This document shows, piece after piece, positions 26,128-33,271 of a stretch of 64,000 nucleotides of DNA. The DNA is from Paraburkholderia sp. BL25I1N1. GTDB taxonomy: Bacteria > Pseudomonadota > Gammaproteobacteria > Burkholderiales > Burkholderiaceae. The notes below the pieces were generated by a model. The model saw only the letters and a program-made list of their open reading frames with translations. It had not been told where the DNA came from and ran no database searches. Position 1 is the stretch's first letter, and each line of letters opens with the position of its first letter. The stretch lies in NCBI RefSeq assembly GCF_003002025.1, contig NZ_PVZB01000031.1:40563-104562 (forward strand). Direction: 5' to 3'. The position numbers and the translations under genes were made by a program.

Positions 26128-27124
26128 AGAGCACCTTGCTGATTCCCCGCACCCCATCGTCATAGCGATGCATCTGCACCACGACGTCGATGAGACTGCG
26201 GGCATAGTCAATAATCTCGGCGCGCTGCAAGGTCGAACCAAAGCGCATGACCATCTGCGCTAGCCGTTCGAACATGTGCTCGGGGCTCGTTGCGTGCAGC
26301 GTCGTCATCCAGCCACCGTGACCGGAATTGAGCATTTCGAGTGCGACGTATGCTTCAGCGCCGCGCAGTTCGCCCGGGATCACGCGATCAGGCGACAGCC
26401 GCAATGCCCCTTCCATCAATTCAACTGGCGTTACCTGTGTCGTACCCTGATTACCACGCGAATACACCAGGTGCACCGCGTTCTGTTGCGGCGGCCTCAG
26501 CTCGAGCGCATCTTGAATGGTGACGATCCGTTCATGCGGCGAGATCTCCTTGAGGAGCATGTTGATGAGCTCGGTCTTGCCGGCGAAAGTCGGCGCGCTC
26601 ACCACGATGTTCTTTTTCGTCTGGACTGCGAGCCGCAGGAAGGCGGGCCAATCGCCGTCGCGATACAGCATTGACAGCTTCCTCGCCGTGTCCTCAGAAT
26701 CGGGCAATGGTTCATTGACCCGATCGAAGGCTCCCGTGTCGATGTAGTGCTGCATCGTCAGATCGAGCGTCGACGGTTTGCGAATCGCGATCGCGATCGT
26801 GCCGGGCGGCACAGCGGGCGGCTGAACCACCTGAATCCGGAAGTCGCGATTGCCTGCTCCCGTCAGCTCCGAGGGGATCGAGGCCGCAAGCAGCGGGCGC
26901 CTCGCGTCCGTCTCCTGGTCCGAGTGATGCGCGACCAGCTCGGCGAAGTCCCGCAACGTGCTCTCAGTCAGAACGGGGGTGTCTACGCGTTCCATGAAAC
27001 GCTTGCCCCGCCTGGACACCCATACGGCGCCGGGCCCATTGACCACGATCTCCGAGACATCGGCGTCATCGAAGAGTGGCCGGATGGACGCAGTGCGATT
27101 AAAAAATGCCGGCACGATCGACAT
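26114..27124 (-). CDS. virB11: VirB11-like secretion ATPase
   Basis: A 336-residue hexameric traffic ATPase at the cytoplasmic base of the channel. ATG 27124 (MSIVPAFFNRTASIRPLF) was chosen because the previous gene stops there. The N-domain has VSEIVVNGPGAVWVSRRG; the ATPase domain has SAPTFAGKTELIN near residues 175-187, an Asp box IVTIQDALELRPP, SPDRVIPGELRGAEAYVALE and NSGHGGWMTTLHATSPEH with the His box. The Walker A motif reads A-P-T-F-A-G-K-T, lacking the usual glycines of GxTGSGKT. The essential Lys and Thr remain. Confidence 0.9.
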   Translation of the reverse strand: MSIVPAFFNRTASIRPLFDDADVSEIVVNGPGAVWVSRRGKRFMERVDTPVLTESTLRDFAELVAHHSDQETDARRPLLAASIPSELTGAGNRDFRIQVVQPPAVPPGTIAIAIRKPSTLDLTMQHYIDTGAFDRVNEPLPDSEDTARKLSMLYRDGDWPAFLRLAVQTKKNIVVSAPTFAGKTELINMLLKEISPHERIVTIQDALELRPPQQNAVHLVYSRGNQGTTQVTPVELMEGALRLSPDRVIPGELRGAEAYVALEMLNSGHGGWMTTLHATSPEHMFERLAQMVMRFGSTLQRAEIIDYARSLIDVVVQMHRYDDGVRGISKVLYVAH

Positions 27125-27125
27125 G

Positions 27126-27386
27126 TCAGCGCCCCCGGATGCGTTCGGCGCGAGCCACCGCGCCGGCCTGCTGAACGGCGGGACGATCCAGACACACCTG
27201 CGCATCGAAACATTGGCGGGCAACGGCCTTCAGCTTCGCCTGTGCGAGCATCAGATACCGTCCGCCATCCCGGGTGAAGTCCCTGAAGATCTGTGCCTGC
27301 AACGCGTCGGCAACCGCGTCGTCCAGCTGGCGGCGCAGTTCGTTAGCGGCGGCTTCACATTGAACGTGCGAGAGATCCGTTGCCAT
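27126..27386 (-). CDS. Small conserved conjugation-operon protein, unknown
   Basis: 86 residues from ATG 27386, which overlaps the virB10 stop (TGATGG). The protein is helical and charged (QCEAAANELRRQLDDAVADA, LMLAQAKLKAVARQC) with three Cys. No signal peptide or membrane segment is clear. I do not recognise it. Tight coupling with virB10 and virB11 on both sides argues for a role in channel assembly. Confidence 0.55.
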   Translation of the reverse strand: MATDLSHVQCEAAANELRRQLDDAVADALQAQIFRDFTRDGGRYLMLAQAKLKAVARQCFDAQVCLDRPAVQQAGAVARAERIRGR

Positions 27387-28639
27387 CAATCCTCCTCGGA
27401 ACCTGGCTTGCAATAGTCGGAGAAGTCCAGCTCATGCTCCACCTGAATGCGAACGCGCGTGCCCTGGTCATTCCTGAGCGTCGGCGGGATGTTGACGTAA
27501 CCGCCCAGTAACTGCTGCGACGACTGGGCCATCGACGACTGAACGTTCTCACGGTACATCGAAGATGAGTTATTGCGGTCCGAGGACGACACCCCATAAT
27601 TCGATGCACCGGCGCCAAGGATTGCCAGCGCCGCGCTCATGCCGAGAATCTGGCCAACGTGGTTATCAACGTCGGCATCGATGCCAGCCGATCCGAGCTG
27701 ATCGGCAACCGGAGAGTCCACACGGATCTTGACGCCGTCCGGACGCAAGGCGACGGCGCTCGCAATGAAGGTTCGCTCCTGCCCCTTGCGCACGGACGAA
27801 TTGGGTTTGCCTGTAATGCGCGTGCCCCACGGCAGCAGTGGAATCCGGCCCTTCTCCCCAAAAGCGTCCCGATCCAGCATGATCGTGATTGAGCCTGGCA
27901 GGTCGGAGATAATTCGGGGCAGCAGGTGGCCTTCAAGGATGGCCCCCGGCTCCATCCTGCATTGCAGGTTCTCGATCTTTTGCGCCTTCACAGTCGAATC
28001 GTCGGCGTTCGCAACACCGCGCGCGAAAGCCGAATTCGGATCGGTCGGCCCGTCGCCGCCAGAACGACGGCCGAGGCCAGCCTCACCTTGCTGAGCATCA
28101 GCGGAAGCGGCACCTGCATCGTCCGAACCATCGCCTCCCGTGTCTGAACCAAACAGACCCGACTTCATCCGCGCCTCGCGCATTGCCTCGGCTTTTCTGC
28201 GAGCCTGCTCAGCCGCTGCGGCCGCCTGACGTTGACGCTCCGCAGCCCATCGCGCTTCGTCCGGATCAACGCCCGAGCTTGCCGCCGGTGCCGACGCAAC
28301 TGCCGCCATCGACGCGGGAAGTTTCTGCCGGCCAGCATCCAGCGGCGCGGCCTTCGTCGTGTCTTCGTCAATCTTCGGCTTGTCGGAACTGCCCGACGGC
28401 GCCGGCGCGTCATGCTTTATCGCGTAGAACCCACCGGCACACAGCAGGAACAGAATCACGCCGGCGACCGTAAAGAAGGTCTGGCGCCGGCCGCGCGCAG
28501 GATCGGCCGCGAGCGACGTCTGCCGCAGCGCGTCAGCTGCGCGCCGGCGCTCGTTCAGGCTGTCGCCTCCATCGCCCGGCTCGCCTCCTGGCCGCCCGTT
28601 GCCACGAGGCAGATCATTCGGGTTATCAGGCGTATTCAA
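27386..28639 (-). CDS. virB10: VirB10-like channel protein
   Basis: About 417 residues; it spans both membranes and transmits ATPase energy to the outer-membrane pore. One membrane segment (QTFFTVAGVILFLLCAGGFY) follows a ~75-residue cytoplasmic part; then comes a Pro/Ala-rich periplasmic region with a coiled coil and the TrbI beta-barrel domain (CRMEPGAILEGHLLPRIIS, MLDRDAFGEKGRIPLLPWGT, GTRITGKPNSSV and the antenna region around VGQILGMSAALAILG). I propose TTG 28639 as the start, since GGAGG lies 7 bases upstream and the codon overlaps the virB9 stop. The frame is open to 28705 but that overlaps virB9. Confidence 0.9.
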   Translation of the reverse strand: MNTPDNPNDLPRGNGRPGGEPGDGGDSLNERRRAADALRQTSLAADPARGRRQTFFTVAGVILFLLCAGGFYAIKHDAPAPSGSSDKPKIDEDTTKAAPLDAGRQKLPASMAAVASAPAASSGVDPDEARWAAERQRQAAAAAEQARRKAEAMREARMKSGLFGSDTGGDGSDDAGAASADAQQGEAGLGRRSGGDGPTDPNSAFARGVANADDSTVKAQKIENLQCRMEPGAILEGHLLPRIISDLPGSITIMLDRDAFGEKGRIPLLPWGTRITGKPNSSVRKGQERTFIASAVALRPDGVKIRVDSPVADQLGSAGIDADVDNHVGQILGMSAALAILGAGASNYGVSSSDRNNSSSMYRENVQSSMAQSSQQLLGGYVNIPPTLRNDQGTRVRIQVEHELDFSDYCKPGSEED

Positions 28640-29412
28640 TTTCCGCCTCCCCAGGGTGAACGCTGCGCCTGCGTCGCCATACCCTGTTGCGACCGGATCA
28701 CGCACAAGGTGCGATCGCCATCACGCAGCGTGAACTTGTCGGCCATCTGCTCGACCACCAGGTACGGCCCTTCCCTGCGCATGGGTGCAAGCGCCTCGGT
28801 ACCGTCCCGGTCCACTACGTAGATGCTCGGCTTGGGCTTGCCGATCGTGGTCAGAAAGTAAGTGAACTGCCCGTCGTCAAACACGCGCTGCAGCCCGAAC
28901 GAACTCTCGTCACCCGACACCTGATAATTCCTGTTGACCATGCGGGGTTGCGAATAGGTTGTGTCGGAAACACCGCCAGAATCGTCGCTCCATACGTCGC
29001 TTCCGTCAGCCGGATAGATGAAGCGGACCGCATAGGTCGCGCGCTCCGGATTCTTCGAACTGGACAGGCGGAAGTAATAGACGTGATTGCTGGTCGTGAC
29101 CGTCAGATTGGTTCTTGCATCAGGCTCGACCGGTTTGAGCACAAGATGATTGCGAAACTTCAGGACCTGCCAGCCAATTGAATCGCCGATCGCCTTGTTA
29201 AGGATCTTCTCCCCAGGCGCGAATTCGATCGTCGTCGCGTATCCATAGACACCGGTGATTTCGTAGACCTGGTTCGGATCGAACTGAAGCTGGCATACCC
29301 GGTTGTCCGTGATCACGCAGCGTGGATTTTTCGCCGCCTGTGCATTCACACCCACAAAGGCGCACGCAATCCCAATTGACCATCCCAGCATGCCGTGGCG
29401 AATCGCTTTCAT
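28636..29412 (-). CDS. virB9: VirB9-like outer-membrane core protein
   Basis: A 258-residue periplasmic protein with signal peptide (MLGWSIGIACAFVGVNAQAA). It has the two-domain form: N-domain with YEITGVYGYATTIEFAPGEK, GWQVLKFRNHLVLKPV and TNLTVTTSNHVYYFRL; C-domain with NRNYQVSGDESSFGLQRVFD, GQFTYFLTTI and YLVVEQMADKFTLRDGDRTL. It would form the outer-membrane ring with VirB7 and VirB10. Start ATG 29412 fits the signal peptide. Confidence 0.92.
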   Translation of the reverse strand: MKAIRHGMLGWSIGIACAFVGVNAQAAKNPRCVITDNRVCQLQFDPNQVYEITGVYGYATTIEFAPGEKILNKAIGDSIGWQVLKFRNHLVLKPVEPDARTNLTVTTSNHVYYFRLSSSKNPERATYAVRFIYPADGSDVWSDDSGGVSDTTYSQPRMVNRNYQVSGDESSFGLQRVFDDGQFTYFLTTIGKPKPSIYVVDRDGTEALAPMRREGPYLVVEQMADKFTLRDGDRTLCVIRSQQGMATQAQRSPWGGGN

Positions 29413-29429
29413 GTCGTTCCCTCTCCTGG

Positions 29430-29840
29430 TTAGTACGCCGAGGGCGTCACGAAATGCACGATATGCGCGGCGCGCAACGCATCGTCGATCGACGCTATCT
29501 GCAGGTGATAAGTGCCGCGCGTCGTCGTGACGTTCAGTCCCATCTTTTCGCCCGGCCGGTCTGCCGTCACCTGCAGCGTGTCGCCCGTTCGTTGAACATG
29601 AAAGACCGGGGCCGTGCTTTGCGCGATGGCCTTGATGTGTTCGTCGCGCGGAAAGTCAATCGCCAGCAAGGTCCTGTCAGCAACCGTCAGGTCGTAGATC
29701 TGGTCCGGCATGTACGGCAGGCGCTGCACGTTGCCCTCCGTACCCCGCAGGACAGGATCAGCAGCGGTTACTGCATGAGCCACGGCCGACAGCGCCGCCG
29801 CTACCGCCACTGCCGTCAAGGCGCTCCTGACTGTTCGCAT
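29430..29840 (-). CDS. VirB9/TrbG N-domain-like secreted protein
   Basis: A 136-residue protein with signal peptide (ALTAVAVAAALSAVAHAVTA). The mature part parallels the N-terminal domain of the adjacent VirB9: YMPDQIYDLTVADRTLLAID, FPRDEHIKAIAQ, LQVTADRPGEKMGLNVTTTR and GTYHLQIAS. There is no C-terminal domain. It may be an extra or alternative ring subunit derived by partial duplication of virB9. It lies between virB8 and virB9 with 1- and 17-base gaps. Confidence 0.65.
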   Translation of the reverse strand: MRTVRSALTAVAVAAALSAVAHAVTAADPVLRGTEGNVQRLPYMPDQIYDLTVADRTLLAIDFPRDEHIKAIAQSTAPVFHVQRTGDTLQVTADRPGEKMGLNVTTTRGTYHLQIASIDDALRAAHIVHFVTPSAY

Positions 29841-29841
29841 C

Positions 29842-30549
29842 TCAACCTCCAGATGGGGCCGGCGCTCCCGGCTCTGTGTTCGGCTCGAAGCCGGTCACCA
29901 TGAATCCCGTCCCGTTGATGTAGCGGTTCTGCGGCGTCAGTGCCTGCTTCACGAAGTCGTAGCGGAACAGCACATGCCAGTACACCGTCCTGTTGTCGCC
30001 GTTCCCGTCGTTGCAGGTCGTGAACGTTGCTTCTGCCTTGTGATCATCCCTGTCGAGAATCCGCACGCGAACGTCCTTGACCCGGCGCACCGTCGTTTCG
30101 GCGATGCTGTAGTACGGGTTGTCCCTGTTCTTCGCGTCCATCTCGTGGTTGAAGCTATCCGCCACGTTCGATGCCGAATGCAGCCTGACGTAATCAATAT
30201 GGTCCTGACGAAACGCGCGATCGAGCGTGTAGCGTTCCGTCACGTATCGGGCAAGTTCGCTTTCGATCACGGCATCTTTCGAACTGAGCACCGCAGGTGT
30301 GCCGATCTCGCTTTTTGCGACGTGGTTGTGCGCGTCAAGGGTGAGCACCACGGGCGGCACATACGCCTGATTGGCCTTGTCGTAGGCCAGCGAAGCCAGT
30401 GCGAGGCCCGCGATCGGCCACGCCACCAACGCAAGCAGATAGGCACGATTCCGGGATAAGCGAATCGCCTCATAGGATTCGGCTGGCGGTGCGTCAGGCG
30501 CTGGCACCTTGAGTACCCTGGATGATTTCTGGATCATCGCGCTCACCAT
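29842..30549 (-). CDS. virB8: VirB8-like inner-membrane assembly factor
   Basis: A 235-residue bitopic protein; one membrane segment (YLLALVAWPIAGLALASLAY) follows a ~35-residue cytoplasmic N-terminus. The periplasmic NTF2-like domain has SELARYVTERYTLDR, NRDNPYYSIAETTVRRVKDV, EATFTTCNDGNGDNRTVYWH and NPQNRYINGTGF-type end (TPQNRYINGTGFMVTGFEPN). The start overlaps the virB6 stop; ATG 30549 or ATG 30537 are both possible. It nucleates the channel in this family. Confidence 0.9.
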   Translation of the reverse strand: MVSAMIQKSSRVLKVPAPDAPPAESYEAIRLSRNRAYLLALVAWPIAGLALASLAYDKANQAYVPPVVLTLDAHNHVAKSEIGTPAVLSSKDAVIESELARYVTERYTLDRAFRQDHIDYVRLHSASNVADSFNHEMDAKNRDNPYYSIAETTVRRVKDVRVRILDRDDHKAEATFTTCNDGNGDNRTVYWHVLFRYDFVKQALTPQNRYINGTGFMVTGFEPNTEPGAPAPSGG

Positions 30550-31634
30550 TGACCTCCCTCAGATGTGCCGCTCGATGGCGCTGTGCCGCCTGGGCCGCCC
30601 GGTTGACCGGCACCCGATGGGCTCGACATGCCTGAAGGGCTCGTAGCGCCGCCCGAGGACAACGCCCGCTCGATTCGCGCAAGCTGGGTGCCGTGAGCAG
30701 TCTGGGTGTTGCTGATACTGGTCAGTGCAGTCGCCGCGCCTGGATTCGCGCCGGCGCTGCCTCGCCCACCACCGGAAAACTTCGACATGATCTGGGACAT
30801 CATGAAGCCGCCGATCATGTCCGCCATGCCGCTGCCGGCGGCGCCGCTCGATGTCAGGGCGGACGCGAGGGGGCGAATCGTAAAGGCCATGAAAAGTGTG
30901 ATGGCGCCGGCGATGACGATGGCGGCGAAAGCATCGTTGGCCGTCATCGCATTGGGATCCATCTTCGAGACAAACTGGTCGGTGATATCAAAGCTGAATT
31001 TCACGATGACACCGAGCAGGATGCCGACCAGTGCGAACTTCGCCATCGCCGCGAACCAGCTCATGCCGAATCCGCGCGTGCTGCTCCACATCAACGTTGG
31101 CACGAGCAGCGGAAAGAGCAGCATCGTGACCGCAAAGCCCATGTCTGAACCGACCTTCAGAACAAGCGCGACCAGGACCATCGCTGTATTGACCATCTGC
31201 AACACGAGCCCAAGAAGCACGATGCCAATCTTGAGCATCGACTGCTTCATCATCTGGCCAGATGCATCGGAAAACTTGTTGTAGTCGTTCTCCAGATACT
31301 GTGTCATCGACTGCCCGCCCATCAGCGAACTTACGGTGTCGTCGCGCAGCTCCTGGAATGAATGAAAAATCTGTCCGGCAAGCCCGCCCCAATTCAATGC
31401 CGCGAACACGAACATGATCGTCAGAAGCATTCTGACGAGAGGCCACACGTCCGCTGGATCCCGTCCGGAATGAACCCGGATTACCTTCACTGCCACCCAG
31501 ATCATCGCGAGGTAGAGCGCCGGTTGCGTAACTGCGTGCCCCAGCACCGGGTAATTGGTGGACAGAAACGCTTCCGTTCGCGATGGGATGCTGTCGAACA
31601 ATGTCTGAATGAATTGATCTACCGGATCAGCCAT
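30543..31634 (-). CDS. virB6: VirB6-like polytopic channel protein
   Basis: A 363-residue membrane protein from ATG 31634 (MADPVDQFIQTLFDSIPSR). Five to six hydrophobic segments are visible, e.g. VRMLLTIMFVFAALNWGGLA, MLKIGIVLLGLVLQMVNTAM, FAVTMLLFPLLVPTLMW, AKFALVGILLGVIVKFSF and AAIVIAGAITLFMAF. The C-terminal ~100 residues are Gly/Ser/Pro-rich. VirB6/TrbL proteins line the inner-membrane passage of the substrate. It overlaps virB8 by 7 bases. Confidence 0.9.
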   Translation of the reverse strand: MADPVDQFIQTLFDSIPSRTEAFLSTNYPVLGHAVTQPALYLAMIWVAVKVIRVHSGRDPADVWPLVRMLLTIMFVFAALNWGGLAGQIFHSFQELRDDTVSSLMGGQSMTQYLENDYNKFSDASGQMMKQSMLKIGIVLLGLVLQMVNTAMVLVALVLKVGSDMGFAVTMLLFPLLVPTLMWSSTRGFGMSWFAAMAKFALVGILLGVIVKFSFDITDQFVSKMDPNAMTANDAFAAIVIAGAITLFMAFTIRPLASALTSSGAAGSGMADMIGGFMMSQIMSKFSGGGRGSAGANPGAATALTSISNTQTAHGTQLARIERALSSGGATSPSGMSSPSGAGQPGGPGGTAPSSGTSEGGQW

Positions 31635-31635
31635 G

Positions 31636-31944
31636 TCACTTCCCCGGGCCAAAAAATATCTGCTTGGAGGCCTCCGCGGCGGCGTTGCAGTCGCGTGCTT
31701 CCGGGGTGTCAGCAAAGGGACTAATGCCGCGGTTTGTGCAATCGTCTTCGCGCGCTTTCATCTCAGCGCGATGCGCAAGGTAATACGCTTCCGTCTTCGG
31801 CTCGAACGCCGGCACAGTCTGCGCAGGGGGTTCGACAGTGCCGCCTCCCGTGCTGCTCGTATGCACGACGTACACGATCAACCCGCCGCTTCCAACAACT
31901 GCGACTGCGAGAAGGAACCAACTGAGTTTGCCTGTCCACGTCAT
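31636..31944 (-). CDS. EexN-like entry-exclusion protein
   Basis: 102 residues from ATG 31944. An N-terminal membrane segment (KLSWFLLAVAVVGSGGLIVY) is followed by a short linker and the pattern TEAYYLAHRAEMKAREDDCT, then PEARDCNAAAEASKQIFFGP. The 'YYLAHRAEM...C...C..A' layout resembles EexN-type proteins, which stop a cell from receiving a second copy of the same plasmid; those are usually lipoproteins, whereas here a signal anchor is seen. Position between virB7 and virB6 is typical for eex genes in IncN/IncW-like operons. Confidence 0.6.
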   Translation of the reverse strand: MTWTGKLSWFLLAVAVVGSGGLIVYVVHTSSTGGGTVEPPAQTVPAFEPKTEAYYLAHRAEMKAREDDCTNRGISPFADTPEARDCNAAAEASKQIFFGPGK

Positions 31945-31996
31945 ATGCCTGTCTCCAGTTTCTTCACCCGTGAGCCAGCAGGCCCACGGCGCGCTG

Positions 31997-32122
31997 TCAC
32001 GCCTGCTTCCCGATAGAATGAAAATCGCAGGCGCACGGTGACTTCGATATCGCGCCGGAATGTGCACAACCAGCCAGACACGCAGCGCCGGCGAACAGGA
32101 GGTAAAAAACGATACGTCGCAT
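31997..32122 (-). CDS. virB7: VirB7-like small lipoprotein
   Basis: A 41-residue lipoprotein. It begins ATG 32122, 5 bases after a GAGG-containing ribosome site that overlaps the virB5 stop. The sequence opens MRRIVFYLLFAGAACLAGCA, with a lipobox LAGC and the lipidated Cys at residue 19. The mature part is short and contains two more Cys (SPCACDFHSIGKQA), which could form disulphides with VirB9. Its place directly after virB5 fits virB7. Confidence 0.75.
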   Translation of the reverse strand: MRRIVFYLLFAGAACLAGCAHSGAISKSPCACDFHSIGKQA

Positions 32123-32130
32123 GTCACGCC

Positions 32131-32781
32131 TCACTTCGAAACGTTGCTGAAAAACTTCTCGCGCTCTGCGGTGGCCTGGTTACTCTCGTTGAGCTGGTTC
32201 GCCGTCAGATTCGCGTTGATGGCCTGCAATTTCGTCTGCGCGGACTGCGCCATGCCCAGCTCCGCCGACATGCGGTTCTGCAGATCGGCAGCGTCCTTGA
32301 CGTTCTGCGTCGTGTCGACCTGCTGCGACAGGTTCTGGAAATTACGCAGGTGCGTTTGCGCCTCGTCGTACAGCGACTCTCCGCCAGCCAGTGCTGAGCG
32401 AACCGAGTCGGTACTCATCCTGTAGTTCGCGCCCTCGCTCTTGTCCGCGAAGTCATCGGGTGACATCGTGTTCATCACCTTTTCATACGTCGCCTGCCGG
32501 CTGCCGTAGATGCCACTCTTCTGCTGCGATACAACGTCCTGCCAGCTGCCAGGAACAATTGACGACGCGTCAATTGCATCGCTCAACCCCTGCCCGCCGC
32601 GCCCGTATGAACCGGTTACCGCGCCGTATTGCTGCTTGAGCGTGTCGTATTCCTGCTTGAGCTGGGCCAGCTGCGCGGCCAGCGCGGTCCACGTCCCGGC
32701 GTCACCGACGGGAACGCCCGTTGCAAACGCTGACGTCGATATGGCCATCGCCGCGGTGGCCGCCACAAATGCACCTTTCAT
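32131..32781 (-). CDS. virB5: VirB5-like minor pilus protein
   Basis: A 216-residue secreted helical protein with signal peptide (AATAAMAISTSAFATGVPVG). The body is alpha-helical with Gln/Ala-rich heptads (LAAQLAQLKQEYDTLKQQY, AQSAQTKLQAINANLTANQL), the TrbJ/VirB5 look. The middle segment carries SPDDFADKSEGANYRMSTD. VirB5 sits at the pilus tip and helps contact recipient cells. It overlaps the DUF3717 gene upstream by 4 bases. Confidence 0.85.
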   Translation of the reverse strand: MKGAFVAATAAMAISTSAFATGVPVGDAGTWTALAAQLAQLKQEYDTLKQQYGAVTGSYGRGGQGLSDAIDASSIVPGSWQDVVSQQKSGIYGSRQATYEKVMNTMSPDDFADKSEGANYRMSTDSVRSALAGGESLYDEAQTHLRNFQNLSQQVDTTQNVKDAADLQNRMSAELGMAQSAQTKLQAINANLTANQLNESNQATAEREKFFSNVSK

Positions 32782-33014
32782 CTCTGCACCTCCGTTTCCT
32801 GTTGCACGGTCGACACCCGGACGAAAACGCGCAAAGCATCACGCTGCAGGTCGTCGAGTTCGTTATCCGCCACCACGCGATGGTCAGCGATCGTCTCGCC
32901 GTAAAGTCGCGCCAGCGCACATCCCACGGCGCTGCCGGCAAACCCGGCATCCGATGACGCGCGCACACGCCACCAGTGGATCGCCCCTTCGATTTCACCG
33001 AGCGTGAACTGCAT
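32778..33014 (-). CDS. DUF3717-like small protein
   Basis: 78 residues from ATG 33014. The N-terminal segment TLGEIEGAIHWWRVRASSD matches the DUF3717 pattern (LxELExAINYWRxRxPS), followed by a helical part GCALARLYGETIADHRVV. DUF3717 proteins are frequent in Burkholderia chromosomes and plasmids; function unknown. Here it is embedded between a small membrane gene and virB5 with overlaps at both ends, so it is co-translated with the secretion system. Confidence 0.65.
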   Translation of the reverse strand: MQFTLGEIEGAIHWWRVRASSDAGFAGSAVGCALARLYGETIADHRVVADNELDDLQRDALRVFVRVSTVQQETEVQR

Positions 33015-33249
33015 GCCGCCGCTCCTGGTTGTCCATCCAGTACATCCTGAAGCCTCGCGCCCACGACCATGCATACACAAAACAAAGCGCGAGTACGCCG
33101 TACTGCTGCGATTCCCACGCCATCCAGAACCAAAACGGTTGCCCTGCAAGTCCACAGATGCAGGCCCACTTCCGCCAGTGTTCGCGCCGGTCCTGCGACA
33201 GGAAAACGCTCGCGGCACCAAGTACGCCGATTGCAATCTGTCCGATCAC
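32995..33249 (-). CDS. Small membrane protein of the secretion operon
   Basis: 84 residues from GTG 33249, preceded by a strong GGAGGTGA site. Hydrophobic segments are IGQIAIGVLGAASVFLSQ and YGVLALCFVYAWSWARGF, separated by KWACICGLAGQPFWFWMAWE. No family recognised. The longer frame up to 33363 would overlap virB4, so the GTG start is preferred. Confidence 0.55.
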   Translation of the reverse strand: MIGQIAIGVLGAASVFLSQDRREHWRKWACICGLAGQPFWFWMAWESQQYGVLALCFVYAWSWARGFRMYWMDNQERRHAVHAR

Positions 33250-33271
33250 AGGGTCACCTCCACGTCTCAGG

